Positions 29,343-42,963 are shown, numbered from the stretch's first letter. The stretch is 64,000 nt of DNA from Hemibagrus wyckioides (GCF_019097595.1 NC_080710.1:17845780-17909779), one strand, 5' to 3'. Notes: generated from the sequence alone by a model not told the origin. Made by a program: numbers and translations.

Positions 29343-29355
29343 TCTGTGTTTTCAG

Positions 29356-29409
29356 GCTCTTGCTATGGGGATGATGACAGAGTACTATCACTATATTTTT
29401 ACTACACTG
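29356..29409 (+). CDS. grik2: Kainate receptor GluK2, coding exon 5 (54-bp mini-exon, ATD)
   Basis: This short exon encodes 18 residues, ALAMGMMTEYYHYIFTTL, a hallmark stretch of GluK2. GluK1 and GluK3 differ at the first residues and at the YHY position. It is flanked by the acceptor gttttcag and the donor gtaaga, both phase 0. Because it is so short, it depends strongly on its flanking splice signals. Here the upstream signal is unusual: a degenerate Tc1 transposon ends near 29303 and is followed by a (CT)n tract that makes up most of the polypyrimidine tract. The intact frame and good splice sites argue that the exon is still functional. Confidence 0.94.
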
Positions 29410-30852
29410 GTAAGAAGCAGTCTGTTCACTCAATGCAATTTATCCATGTGTTTAACAATATTCATGTTTACACTTCTGGTCAAAAGCTTGGAAACTGCTG
29501 GTTATAGAATGTCTTAATTTTTTTTTTTTTTTTACAATTTTCTACTAATTTTAAATGATGATGTACTGTAGATTATCAATCATAGAATTAAAACTATTTA
29601 TCATTTAAATTCTTAACATTATTCCAAATGAAGCTTTACACATTCTTGGCATCTTCTTAACTAGACTCGTGAACGTGTCTCACCTTGAAGGCTTTTATTA
29701 AAGCTGCCAAAGAGCTATTTTTTCGAACACGTTAAGAAATATATCAAGAAATATATTTATACACAGTCTTTAATTTCTATTTACTTTTTCAGAAATTAAT
29801 GTTAGATGTAAGAGATGATCAAAATGTGTGTCTAAAAGTTTGATTGCTAGTTTGTTTTTATTTAAAAGACAGGCAGCAACTTGAAGAGAAACAAAATATT
29901 ATTAAGAAAGATGAAAATCTTTTTAAAATATATATATGGGTCAAGAGATCATAATATACATCATAAATATTCATGATCATATCTGGCAAAAAGGAAAGGG
30001 TAATATTGGGTAAGATTAAAATGAGAACAATAATAATAAACATTAAAGCGATCCCATCCTGAGCAGGACTAGTGTGATGTGAAAATGAACGATGTGTCCG
30101 TGTTTCTCAAGTGAAGTTCACGTCAACACCAGCTACCTGTTCAGTTACAAACCACATTCCGTCTAAAAAAGGAACCTTTTTGACAAATGATCAAGCTGCA
30201 ATATTTTTATATGCATTATAAATGAATGAGCAATAAAAAAGTGCATCCTGTTTAGAAGATTATGTCTGAGAATCTCCAAGTCCTGATGATTCCTATTATC
30301 CGTGTCTGAATGAGGCACAGTTATGAAACTGAGAAAGCGAGCCACAAACTGCATTCATCAGGCTTCTCTATTAGTATCTAATGACAAAAATCATAACAGA
30401 TCATGTATATTGTCTTGGAAGGATTTGGGAATGACAGCGCATAGAGAGTTTAAATGTGTGAATTGCATTTTGGTGGAAAAAAAGAACAATGTTGAAACCC
30501 ATATCAACATTTGGAAAAAAAAAAGAGAAGAAGATAGAAATATATAGCTATAGCAAAGTTATAGGGATGTTCTGTAGAAATCAGAGTTTCAAGAACTGTT
30601 TGTGTACAAATGAACGAGACATCTGTGTGGATTTACAGGGCAAACTAGCGTTACATAAAATGTTTTTTTGCTAATTTCTTTATGATGTGCATTCTCATTA
30701 CTGTTTATTGTGCAAAATTATAAGACATCTGTAATGTTACTATAAACTCAATATAAAAACAGCTGCTATCTTAATGGTCAGGAACGATCTCCTGTTCACT
30801 AAAAGAGTTATTAGCCCTTCCAAGCTCCTGAATGCCTACTGGATTAAAAATA

Positions 30853-31588
30853 CACTATTTGGCCAAAAGCATGTGGACCATCGCACTCATATGTGGGTTT
30901 TTCCCCAAATGGAAAAAATGGAATATGGCATGCTGTGGAAATTTGCCGAAAGTAGCACACTGTTAGGAACGGGCAAGAGTAAAAAGGTTATTTGTGCTGT
31001 TGCACAACAGGGCCCAATGTTCTTCGTGAAACATGACAATTCGCACAGACTCTGGTCACAAACAACTTCTAGTCACGCACACAGAAGGCCAGAACTTCAC
31101 AAACAACTTCCCCTTGTAAAATTTTCCATCACAGGGGTCAGTCAGACATAAGAGAACATACTGTTTCATTGACATGATTTCAAAACAAAATGTGATTTAA
31201 ACTTCATTTAAACAAGTTTATAATTACTAGACAGAATGTAGAGTGAGTGTGGCATTAATGTAAACCACATACTCAGGTGGTCTGCACAATGTCCTGACCT
31301 CGACTCCACTGAACACCTTTGGGATAAAATGGAACGCCAACTATGCCCCAGGCCTTCGTGTCCAACATCAGAGCCTGACCTCAGTAATGCTCTTGTGGAT
31401 GAATGAGCAAATCCCCACAGCCACGCTCAAAAATCTAGTGGAAAGCCTTCTGAAAGTGGAGACTGGTTTAGCAGTAAAGCAAGGACAAAGTCCATATTAA
31501 TGCTAATGAATTTTTTCTTTCAATGTTTAATAAGTGCATGTGGTTGTGATGGTCAAATGTGTACATATACTTTTGGCTATATATAGTG
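30853..31588 (+). mobile_element. Fossil Tc1/mariner element, internally deleted, in intron 5
   Basis: The left end cactatttggccaaaagc and the right end, whose reverse complement reads cactatatatagccaaaag, form terminal inverted repeats. TA precedes the left end. The plus strand retains the C-terminal part of a transposase: FVKHDN resembles the second catalytic Asp region, and PDLDSTEHLWDKMERQL contains the final Glu motif. The region that should carry the first catalytic Asp is missing. About 130 bp of unrelated AT-rich sequence (around 31140-31270) separates the two motifs. The element is about 0.74 kb and cannot be active. Confidence 0.82.
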
Positions 31589-32197
31589 CAATGTAAAAAG
31601 CCATCAGTATAAGGTTTCGTTTTCGACATCCACATAAGGTCATTTGCTGTAATAAAGTGGATTTTTCCGGATTTTTGTGTAATCAAGTGCAGCAGCACCA
31701 CCAATGGTCATTACACAGAATGATATGAAGACGATTTCTTTCGAGTTCAGACCGTAGATTCTGGCACATTTATCAGGTGACATGCCCCATAGATTTTCTG
31801 TGCATTTGGGCTGATATTTTTCACAGCTCATGCTGCTGACAAATGTGTAACATGATTAGCCGTGATTGAGTGGGAACACATGAACTACATTAGATGTAAC
31901 AAAGTGGATTATTTCCCCTATCATCCTTTCCCTCTGCTAAAATTCTTCTAGAGAAGAACTGTAAATGTAAGATGCCTGAGAATGTCTATGTTGTCCAATG
32001 AAGGACAAATTGCACAATAGGACAGACTGAGCTGTAATATTACTGTTTTATTTTTTTTTTAATAAAAAGGTTACAGCTTTTTTGTTTATTAAATTTTGTT
32101 TTCAGAGGAAACATAGTGTGATCCCTGCAGGGCATGATGGTCTTTAAATGCTTCAAAAATTAGAAATTGCTACTGCAGCTAGCTGTCTGTCTTTATG

Positions 32198-32207
32198 CGT
32201 GTGTGTA

Positions 32208-32230
<23 letters not shown>
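32198..32230. repeat. (TG)n microsatellite
   Basis: TG repeat with one TATG interruption. Confidence 0.94.
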
Positions 32231-32238
<8 letters not shown>

Positions 32239-33111
32239 TTTCCTTACATCATAGTTTAAATTTTCAAGCTTGTCATAATTATTATGGTTTAGTCCTCCCA
32301 TTTAATATTTAAACCAATACTGTAATGGTGTTCAGTTGTTCACCAGTGTAACTTTTGGTTTTAAAAAGAGACTGAAGCCACTGATGAGAAGTAGCTACAA
32401 AGACAGAGAGAAAGAGAGATTAAAGAGAACTATGCTGACACTCAGTGCTTGTGTAACTGACAAGGCCCTTGGCCCAGTTCAGAGGGCTCTTCCCTTCCTG
32501 AATATTTTTTTTCCCTCTCCTGAAATTTGACAAGTATTCTTGCTCCCGGTCTCCATCTCCCCATCTTCTCTCTACGCTTCTCTCCTTCCTTTCCCCTTCT
32601 GCCCTATTTTCATGACTTAGACATTATTAAAATTAAATTTTGATTAAGGCCATATCTCACATATATCAGTCAGAAGCCTGCCCTTCCGTTTCTCTGTGCT
32701 GCCCGGCAAATTAAAACCCTCCAAGCCCTCTGACTTACACTGATTATGAAATCTATCCTCAGGAAAAGCAACAATACATTTACCTGCTACGAGAGTGACA
32801 TTTTTCTTTCATTTTATTAAAATAAACACAAGATAAAAAGAAAATGTAATTGATACACATGGACAGTCATATTTGAAAAATTAAAACAGAAGAGGGATGT
32901 GACTGATGATTGAACGTGTCTGACAGCCGAATAATTAGTTTTGCCAATAGAGAGCTTGGCAGATAGAAAATGCAGAACTGTGAGCTTAATTCACCCAACA
33001 GAGTGAACAACCGTGCTCCGGAGAAGCTGCATATGGACTCCATTTTCTGCCAGATTTTCTTCCCCTAACTGCTATCAGTTCCCCGTCTGTGCGTGCGAGA
33101 GTGTAAGACGG

Positions 33112-33123
33112 GCAGAGAGAGAG

Positions 33124-33160
<37 letters not shown>
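33112..33160. repeat. (GA)n microsatellite
   Basis: GA repeat with one AACGA interruption. Confidence 0.95.
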
Positions 33161-33162
<2 letters not shown>

Positions 33163-33791
33163 ACCAGACCATGGTGAAGTAGTAAATAATAAGGTCACAT
33201 AGCAGCACATCTACTTTCGGATTCTTTTTTCTGTGCATCATCTATACCAACAAGCTGTAGTATAATAAGTGAGCACCACGATGCCACTATCAGTATCCTT
33301 AACAGTTTAGTCCTCCAAATATTCATATCTCTATCTCATACCTCAAAGTGGGCATAGACATTTTTAAAAATAGAGATATGCATCCGACTATATTTTTACA
33401 CTTCCACAGTTATTGTTTTTGTTTGTATATTCAGCAGCATTTTCTAACAAGTGTATTTGGAAAGTACAAACCTTCTGCTTGTGTGACTTTTTTGTTCTCT
33501 GCAAGATCCCATTGCCAATACACACCTCTAGTCTCAACCAGATGCTCTATGGACATTTCTGGCAAAACAACAACAAAAACAAACAAAAAAAATGCACAAA
33601 ACAAAAAATTACTGCCGAAAAGACCTACAACAGTCAGCCTTCTATTCTTATATGTATTAATCTGTTTAAAAGACATTATTTGTACATTCCAAACAACACA
33701 TTTATATTTAATCTTCATTTATCCATATAACATACTGTATATGTGTATTAATGATGACAGCTGAGTCTAATTTGCGCGAGTATATTGCTAA

Positions 33792-34022
<231 letters not shown>

Positions 34023-34711
34023 TAAAAAAAAGTAAACAAGCAAAAGATTTTCATACTCAGGGCAAACTTCATTATATTCTCTAGCATTTGCATTGTCAGA
34101 TCTTATTCTTTAAATGGCTACTGCAGTTGGATGTTAAGGGAAATCAATTGAGGAAATAGTAGAAGTCTTTATTGTATAATTGATGCTGAGGCCTCTGATG
34201 CAATAAGCGGTTTTGCCGTGAAACACAGCATTTCCCTGAGGACTCGAATGCGCAACCTCCGGGGGTGTGCTGAATTCTGAACCTCGTGTGATAAGCAGGG
34301 CCTCTGCCTCAATGATCTAAACGCTGTCTGATAGCGGCATGCTGGCAATAATGACTTCTCCACAGCTCTCACTCAACACTGCCTCTCTGATCTGGGAACA
34401 GCGCCAAACCCTGAACTCACCAGAGACACCGAGAGAGGAAAAACATAGAAAATCTGCCAACACAACTGCTGTAGGTTATAAAACAGTGACATGGCTTACA
34501 GAAGTATGGAGGACCTTTGAGTTTGGATTGCGCTTGTTCATCTAAATTGATAAGTCTTTGATTGTAATGCTTTGATTTTGACACAGTGAGAGATAGCAGT
34601 ATTGAGATTTAACAACTGAGAGTTGCAATGAAGTAAATTTTCTCTTGGCATTTTTAAACACAGTCAATTAACAGCTGAAAGAGTATGGATTAGCTGAGTC
34701 AGTCCTCAGTC

Positions 34712-35036
34712 AACACACGCACACGCACACACACACACACACACACTTGTCTTACTATCTGTCTGAGAACCTTCAACTGCCATCACTTTTAATGCAGCTA
34801 TGTTAATGTTATGCCAGACCATAAATCTAAATCTAACAAAGGAAATATATTTGAATACTATTGTTTTGTACATAAAGTCTGCAGTTTTTAGAAATTAAAA
34901 AAAAATTCTCATGGGGATCAACCAAATGTCCCCACTAGCCAAAACTGTCAGATATTCCCATGTTAGTGAGGACATTTGGTCCCCACTGAAATTTGGAAAT
35001 GTGTCATATACACACACACACACCCACACACACACC
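34712..35036. repeat. Dispersed teleost repeat bounded by CA tracts
   Basis: CA microsatellites at 34712-34746 and 35009-35036 bracket a segment holding an imperfect inverted repeat: accaaatgtccccacta near 34921-34937 and tagtgaggacatttggt near 34964-34980. The blocks cttgtcttactatctgtctg and gaggacatttggtccccact are typical of a common fish interspersed repeat. The CA tracts appear to be part of the element's ends. It has no coding capacity. Confidence 0.6.
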
Positions 35037-36136
35037 TTTTTGAGTAATTAGTCTTTACTTGTCTATATAGAGGGAAAGCAACATCACTAAAGATGATCTC
35101 TCACTTAGATCTGTTTTTTTTTTTATCACAACGTTGGCTTGATTTTTAATTATTAATTTTTTTTACCTTCTGTGGTTTCTGTGCAAGAGCTATTAGGGAA
35201 ATAATGGTATGTGCAGTTGAAGGTGAGAATTGATTAATTAAACAAATGACAGTCAGGCAGTGGCTAATGCATATCGACATACAGAAAGGTTCTGTAAACA
35301 TTTGATTGACAGCTTCATTTGCTTGCAGTATTTATAGTCCTGTATGCTTGAGTACTGGCGTGCTGCAGTGTAATGTATGGTCCAGAGATAATGACTTATC
35401 ACTCCAATGGAAACAAAGAGTCAGGAATTTTGAGATGGATTCATTTCTACATGAGAGTACAGTAAACAGTTCTGTGAGCCATTGTGACCCAAGGAGAGAT
35501 CCTGCAATGCAGACTTTTCCATGCTGCCCACCTGGTGTGGCACATTTGTCATTTATTTACCCACAGGTTTATTTGTCTCTCTATGCTCAGAGTAACTCAC
35601 AATTCTGCAACTTGTTTTTTTTTTTGTTTTGTTTAAGGCAGAGAGATTTTTGTGGCCGATAGGACTGTTTCCAAGAGTTGCTTGCTAGCACTGCTTATGA
35701 AATCCATTTCTCCACCTTTTTTCATTGTACATAATTAATCTTCCTTTGGAGAAACCCTGCCCCAAGTCAAGGCTTAACATGCATAATGAAAATGACCTAA
35801 CAAGCTCCTCAGGCTTATTAGCATAATTTCTCTCTTTACTAATTACTTTAGCTTCTGTTTGATTTACTTGGAGAGAGTTAATCTTTGGCAGATTTGGAAA
35901 ACACTCAGGGATGGAGTCCCCAGTCTCATTTTTAAGAGGCCCTTTTGGGAAAGAGGGGAAAAAACAAGAAAGATTTTAAGGATGAAAATATTTTTTGGGA
36001 ATATGGAATTCTTTGGAATATGGATGCTAATTATAGGTGACACGCTATTATAATTACAAATTAGTAATTAGTAACAAATTAGTTTTTTCTCTAAATGGTT
36101 TATTCATTTAGTTGCTTTATTATTCTGTTTATTGGG

Positions 36137-36412
36137 GTCTGTCAAACATCAGAATGGCAGAAAAGTGTGATTTCTGTGACTTGGTATTGATGTGGTAGCA
36201 GATGTGCTGGTTGATTTTCTGGGATTTTCACACACGACAGTTTCTAGAGTTAATTATACAGAATGATGTGAAAAACAAACAAAAAAAAACGTCATGAGAG
36301 ATTTTGTAGGTGAGAATTTTGTAGGTGATCACACCTTCAGAAACAGAAATCTGAAGCTATTATGGGCACAGGCTCAAAACAAACTGGACAGTTAAAGATT
36401 AGAAAAAAATAT
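36137..36412 (+). mobile_element. Left arm of foldback Tc1 structure
   Basis: This is the plus-strand 5' part of a Tc1-like transposase gene, recognisable from nucleotide blocks such as tgggattttcacacacgaca and the later cacaggctcaaaacaaactg. It ends at an A-rich point that is mirrored by the next arm. Stop codons and deletions show it is dead. The outer terminal inverted repeat is not clearly preserved on this side. Confidence 0.72.
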
Positions 36413-36420
36413 CATGTGGT

Positions 36421-36860
36421 CTTTTTTCAATTGTCTAGTTTGGGAGTGTCTATACCCATGATGGTCCAAATTCTTGTTTTTGGCTGCAATCTGGTCTTCT
36501 CCTGTTGTAGCTCATCCACAAAGCTTTGACATGCAGTGCATTCTGAGATGCTTTTCTGCTCACCATGATTGTAAAGAGTGCTTATTTGAGACTTTCTGTC
36601 AGCTCAGAGCTATCTGGTCATTCTCCTCTGATCTCTCTCATCGAGAGGATGATTTTTTTTTGCTTTGTTTTTTGCACTACTGTGTGTAAACCCTAGAGAC
36701 TAGAGACTGTTATGTGTGAAAATCCCATGAGAACAGCAATTCTGCAGAAATACCCTGGCACCAACAACCATGCTGAACTGAAGCTCATGGCTTGCTTGTG
36801 CCAAATGATTAGATTGCAGTAATGTGCATGTGTACATGTGTTCCTAATGATGTGGAGGGT
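36421..36860 (-). mobile_element. Right arm of foldback Tc1 structure
   Basis: This is the same part of the same Tc1 family in the opposite orientation. It starts tttcaattgtctagtttggg, the complement of the end of the left arm. It then runs through tgagatgcttttctgctcac and the block tgtgaaaatcccatgagaac, and ends at a terminal-repeat-like tgtgttcctaatgatgtgg. The two arms face each other across about 8-12 bp, so the transcribed intron could form a long imperfect hairpin. The arm is followed directly by a GATA microsatellite. Confidence 0.75.
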
Positions 36861-36867
36861 TAGTATG

Positions 36868-36932
<65 letters not shown>

Positions 36933-36947
36933 TAGATTAGATTAGAT
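36868..36947. repeat. (GATA)n then (ATTAG)n tract
   Basis: About 16 GATA units are followed by three attag units, directly after the right arm of the foldback Tc1. Confidence 0.96.
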
Positions 36948-39403
36948 AAAGTGCAGTGGATGGATGAACATGCAGAGAGGACGTGAGGGAGATAAAATTG
37001 CTGTAAGATTGAGAGATGGATATGGAACTGCACTTCCAGTCTGTAAAATCCTCAGCTCAGGCTGATGTTGATGGACCTGACTAGAGTGTCTCACAGGAGA
37101 ACTCTGTGAATGGCAGCGCTTGGTAGGGAGCAAGCACCACACTGCAGGGTAAGCAGTGACCCTCAGCACAACCAGCATGACTTCCTCTTGAAGCTAACCC
37201 TACTGCATGACCCTCCCCCTTTTTTCCTGAACCCAACTTGAGTTCTCTGGATTTTTTTTTTGTGTGTGTGTGTGTTAGCTAAACTGTCAGAATGAAAACA
37301 GATGGCCATATTAACTGCTTCTGCCATCCCTTAATATTATCTCCTCTCATCATAACACCTCTGCTGCACTGTTGAACTGATGTTTAATCACAGTCTCTGG
37401 AACCAGAGATCACATTAAGCATGAAATAAATTCCACAGCCCTCCTCAGTACAGATTTATTGCGTGAGCATTATTTAAATTTCTACAGCACTACAGTATTT
37501 TGTATTTTGTCGGTTTATTAGAGCCGTAGAGCTTTTTATTCCTGAACTTTCTACTGACAGAACACATTAGGTTCAATTTAATTTTATTTATATACCTACT
37601 TGTTATTGGATTAAATTGGGTTTTGTTTGATATATTTGTTAGGAACTCAGTAATAAATCTAATTATTGATCAGTGTGCACAACTGTAACTTCTGCAATGT
37701 GCAGTTAGTGAAGGATGGATTCAAGTGTGAAATACAACAAAAACCAGGAACCATTTAATACAGAGATTGGATGTAATGGGACAAATGGACATAGATGGAC
37801 ATAAAAGTTCAATACAGGACAAAATAATCAAAGGCTTAACACAGAACAGGAGAGAGAGATTCATGACACTCACTGATACCTGAGTGTTCCTAGACCCCAC
37901 TTAGAGAACCAACAAACTGAAAGGCCTTGGCTTTCTTTCCCCAAGCAAATCTATAGTGGTTAAGATTAAGGTGTGTATGACAGCATCTGCAATATTCTAA
38001 TTCAGAGTTGCACATGACGTCTGATGAACACTCCAGAGTGAGTGGGTGATAGCGTGCTGTGTCACTTTTGGCTAAGAGTTTTCTCTGTAGTCACTTGGCT
38101 ACATCTCATGCCAGATCTTGGGTATGTGAAGAAAGCTCCCTAGCTGTTGCTCTGCATGCAAAGCCCATTTAATCCCTTGTCCGCTTGCCTGTTCCTCAGT
38201 TTGGAGGCTGAAGTGGTCTGATTTGGAAGGGGGGACTGAGCTTTGGCACTTATTCAACCCACATGCTATGGGAGGTATTTGGGCACGTCTGTTACTGAAG
38301 CACTATTCCAGCAGCTTGGTTGGCAGGAACATAGCCTGGGGTGTGCTGTACCAGTCCTTCACAGGCCAGGCCAGAGCATTTTGCCATCGGGCTGACCCAC
38401 AGCTAAAGCCCTGGTGCTCGGCTCTCCAACAATCTGCCAAAGGTCTCATGACACCGCTTTTTGAGTGCAAATGCAACAAACATTTTGGTGCTTTAAATGA
38501 CCTGATTGCACTCCATTTCATTACAGTTGTCAATATGCGTGCCTTCTGTTAGCCTTGATTGCATGTTAGGTCAGAGTGCATCTTCCATGTTTAAGTGTTT
38601 TGAAGCGCATTCAAAATGATATGATTCTATGATGCCAAAGTGACACAAACAAAATGGAAATGACAGTAATATATGTCCCAGTGTGGTTATGTTCAGCTGT
38701 AATTATGTTTTTTCCTGATTATGGCATTACAGTGCCGCACAGATAAGTGTTGTCACATGGTGAGCAAGCAGACACATGAGGCACGATTAATGACTCTCAG
38801 CCCTCCAGTCTCGCCCAAAGGTAGCTGGCAAGGCAGGTGTCCCTGGAGAAGAGTTAGCCTGCAGACAGAAGCCATCATGTTGATTTTGGGAGCAGAGCTA
38901 GCGTGGTGCCACCCACCTCCTTCATTTCATTCTCTCTTGTTCCTCTTTTTTTCTTAGTTTTATAGGCTGCTCCCTAGAGACGATGCTGTGTTCTGATGCA
39001 CTTCCACACTCAAATCTTTTAGCAACAGTGTCTCTTTACCAGAAAAACCAAGCAGCCTGTAGTTAAGTTTCAGAACAGAGATTCTGATTCAGCCAAATTT
39101 AATCATTTGTAATTTATCATGAATGAAGTTTTTATGAGGCAATTGTTTTTCTATCCATTTTCCATTTTTTTTCTATCCATCTTCTGAAAAACATTCATTG
39201 AATAGCCCAGTGTCAAGGCGGCTTGAAGAAAGTAGGACATGGTGTCAACAAGAAATCTGGCCGGGCTCCATTCAGTCAGTGCCATCAGACATCATTAGAT
39301 TGGTTATCCTCTCTGAATGGCTGGAAGGTTTATCTTGCTGCTGTTCTGTCTCCACACAGACAGTTTTTACTAGTCTGACGCATGCCAGCTCACTGATCCT
39401 GCA

Positions 39404-39443
39404 GGCACACACACAAAAAACACACATACACACACACACACAC
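39404..39443. repeat. (CA)n microsatellite
   Basis: Interrupted CA repeat, with caaaaaaca and cataca interruptions. Confidence 0.92.
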
Positions 39444-41650
39444 AATCATGTATGCATGTATGTGTGTATATATATATAAGAATAGGGCATGGTGCAGTGG
39501 TGAAGGGGGACTGTATTGTCAAGAGAATCACTGTTCCATATCACTGCACTGAGACTGAGCCGTCTTATTGCAGCACTATTTTATTATCGCCATGACATTT
39601 GAAACAGAAGCAAAGAAACAGGTAGAAATGTCCATCGCTCAATTTCAGACCACATAGCCTGAAAGTTGGGTAAGAACATATGTTTGATCTGCATGATATA
39701 TGACATGTCACAAAAACCTCACTAGTCACTGAACACCATGGGCCACTCAGAATTGAGTTACATGCATGTAGTGAGGATCTAATACCAAAATTGCACATTG
39801 TCTTTATCTTTGTTACGCACAAGTGTGACCTTGAAGTTAGCAATTTTGTGTGCATACAGGAATGAACAAAAATCTGCTACATTTATATGTTTGAATGCAT
39901 TGTTCTAGACACTATTAATAAAAAAGACACCTCTGAAAAAAATTCAAACCTTAGAGACTAAATGGAGAATCTAGAAAATCTATTTCAGCACACAGGTTTT
40001 CCTCAGGAAATGACATTTAAACAACGTATATGTCTCCACCTCTGAATACTGAATATCTAAATAGTTTTATTAATGTCCTTTGAAATGCAGCTCATATTGT
40101 CCAGTGTGCAGATTCCTTCATTTTCTTCATTATATGACTTTGGGATGAAGAGCAGTGGGGAGTTGGGGAAGCATCAGATGCAGCAGAGTGTTTAAGGCTA
40201 TTAGTCCTTCTGACACAGCATCTTAGTCACGCTACTGTGGTTTCAGCTAGTTAAGCACTCTGGTAAAGGCTCCATTCAAGTCCTGACCACCCATGCAAGC
40301 AAGCACACAGTAAAAAGCACGGCCATTTATATGCCTGACAGAGTGTGGGCCTTTTTTTAATTGGAAAAGCTACCTTTAAGTCCTAAACTCATTTGTGTCT
40401 CCTAGAGTGAGATCAAACAGTAAACTGAGAGCATCTGATCAGCTAGGCTTGGCCTGTCATATTCTCTCAGTGATGGGAGACTCAGAAACAAAGATTTGGA
40501 TGTAGGTTGTGGTAAAATGTATTGTGGCACCTCACTGTTAATTCCATCCCCAATGTGTGTAATAAGGTTGTATTGGTTGTATGACTAATGCAAAAAATGA
40601 ATGACCTTTGTATGACCTTTATCTGCGGTGTGCTCATGCAGAGCGTGTCGTAAAGTTGTCTACTTGATAGGTGGCTCAAACCTGCTTCATATAAGAGTTG
40701 GTTAATTTTTTAAATATTAAACCATGTTTTCTTCCACTTCTTTGTAACAGATGTAGAGTGTCTCAGTAATCAGGAAACAGGATGCGGTACATGATGCAAT
40801 AACAACATTAGAGAGTTGGAGCTGAATGAGCAGATGCAGGTAGCATGTCTCACTGCTGTTCACAGCAATTGTAAGTACAACTACCTGAGAAGGCTGCCAT
40901 GTCGGACCGCGGCATCTGCATGGCATAACTGTCTCCACTAGCCCATTTCAATACCACTTTCTTCATCTTTTTCAACGAAATCTTGTTACAAAATCACAAA
41001 TGCCATACAATTTGCAACAAAACGAGCCATTATATTTTTTAAAGACAGAAGTGTGTGAGAAATTCCTTTATCACTCTGATTTTGAGAGTCAAATGGCTTC
41101 CCATTTACAAAAGAATGCAGGAAACCACAGCGGCTCATTTCTATGTGAATGCCACATCGTATAAAACAATAACCCCAAATGTTTACTACCAAAGATGAAT
41201 ATCGGATTCAGAGAGAAAAGGATTAGACTTTTTCATATCCAGACCCCTCCAGATGGATCACAGGAAAACAAATAGTGCAGTTGTGTTTGTTCTCTGGTCC
41301 TGCTTTAGATTAAGGGCGAGGGACTGAAAAATGGAATTCTGGGTTATATTGTTTGTGGTTTGATGCTAGAAAAGAGTTGCACAATGTAATATACGTAAAA
41401 ATAAAAAAAATAAACCTATAATAAATCAGTTCTAAAGAAGAAAGAAAACCATAAAGGGAAATGAAATCATCAGGAAAGAATGAACAGGCTAAAAGAGCTT
41501 ATAGGTGTAGAATTTCTTGCCTCAGTCTCATAACACCTTGTTTGCACTGCACAGATCCTCATAACAAGAGGAATTCAATTAAGCAAATTAACCATTTACT
41601 CGCACTTAAGGTATAATGATACTCAGTGGAAACATTGGAAATTTCAAGTG

Positions 41651-41669
41651 TGTGTGTGTGTGTGTGTGT
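41651..41669. repeat. (TG)n microsatellite
   Basis: Short TG repeat. A CA repeat of similar length follows at about 41740-41756, so the two tracts are inverted relative to each other across about 70 bp. Confidence 0.9.
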
Positions 41670-42963
41670 CTGGGTGTAGGGGAGTTTGGGCTTTATGGGG
41701 GGTGACAGAGAGACAAGAGCAGACATGGACTGTTTTTACACACACACACACACACAACAACACAAATACACTGCAAAACATGTATGAGTGAAATTCCCAA
41801 CATAAAATACTCACTTTTTTACATAGTCAGTCTTATCAGAACATTTCACACAAAAACTTGTTTAATTCCCTGTGCCGTTTAAGCTCACTGTAATCGGAGC
41901 CTCTTGCTCCCTGTTCTGTCTTTAGATGATACAAGAGAAGTGCCAGGCTGACAACACAGTGAAGTGAAAAGGTTTTGCTAAGCCAGAGGCTATCTCTCAT
42001 GGAAACAACCTGACAGCAGTTGTTGGAAATGTACAGGATTTCTTTTTCCTTTGGTGGTTTTCTTTTTTCTTACTGTGATATTTTTTCAAACAAAAGTGGA
42101 TATACAGTGTATTAAAAACACATTTTAAGAATACTGCTATGGGGGGAAAAAATCTGATAATGACATTCCAAGAGTTCAAAAGTTTATTAAGACTTCAGAT
42201 GATGAAATTATTAGATTATCTAATCCGTGTGTGTATAATTAGTGAATACAGCAGTCATTTAGTAACATAAACATCTAGTTATTGCTTTATTTAGCCTTAA
42301 ATTGTGGTAGGTCTTTTTTTTCTGCTTGTCCTTAAAACTGCTGATTTTGGAATTGTTACAGTTGAAGCATTCAAATTAATTCCAGTAATGTAAGGTGATA
42401 TTAACCAGTACTGAAATCAGTCTGAATATTCAGTTGACACACTACATTTTCACTAGTGTCTCTTTTAATAGTTGTGCATGTGAGAAACTTTCATTTAATT
42501 ATTGAATTTCAAGAAAAGAATCCAGTACTGTGCTTTGTGAAACCTTCCAAAGCATACATTTCCTATTTTTTATGTCGTGTTGTGACAGTGTTTTAAAAGC
42601 ACAATTATCATTACAGTTGCTTTACTAATCAGCAAATTCACACTGCTTTCTTTTTAAAACCTGTAATTCTGAGGGACAAACACAAAATTAATGTGTTTAA
42701 ATGCTTAACATGCTGAAGTGTTACACTACTATTGCTTGTTTGATTAGTTATATGAATCAGTGAGTTAATGCCTAATCTGGATTTTATTATGCGTGTGATG
42801 GTGGTGGTGGAATCTGCTGTTATATCTCAATGCAATCCTCTTGCTGGGAAAAGGTGTGTGTCTGTGGTGTCCAGGTAGGATGACCACTTCAGATGCGGCA
42901 GCCTATTGTAAACACAGGTAGATTAGATAACACTGAGCCCTTGCAATAACACTGGGTCTATTG

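Noticed and set aside
33348..33764. 138-codon plus-strand frame shortly before exon 6
   Set aside because: Low-complexity A/T-rich sequence with competing frames on both strands, no domain, and it ends before the exon 6 acceptor in a different context.
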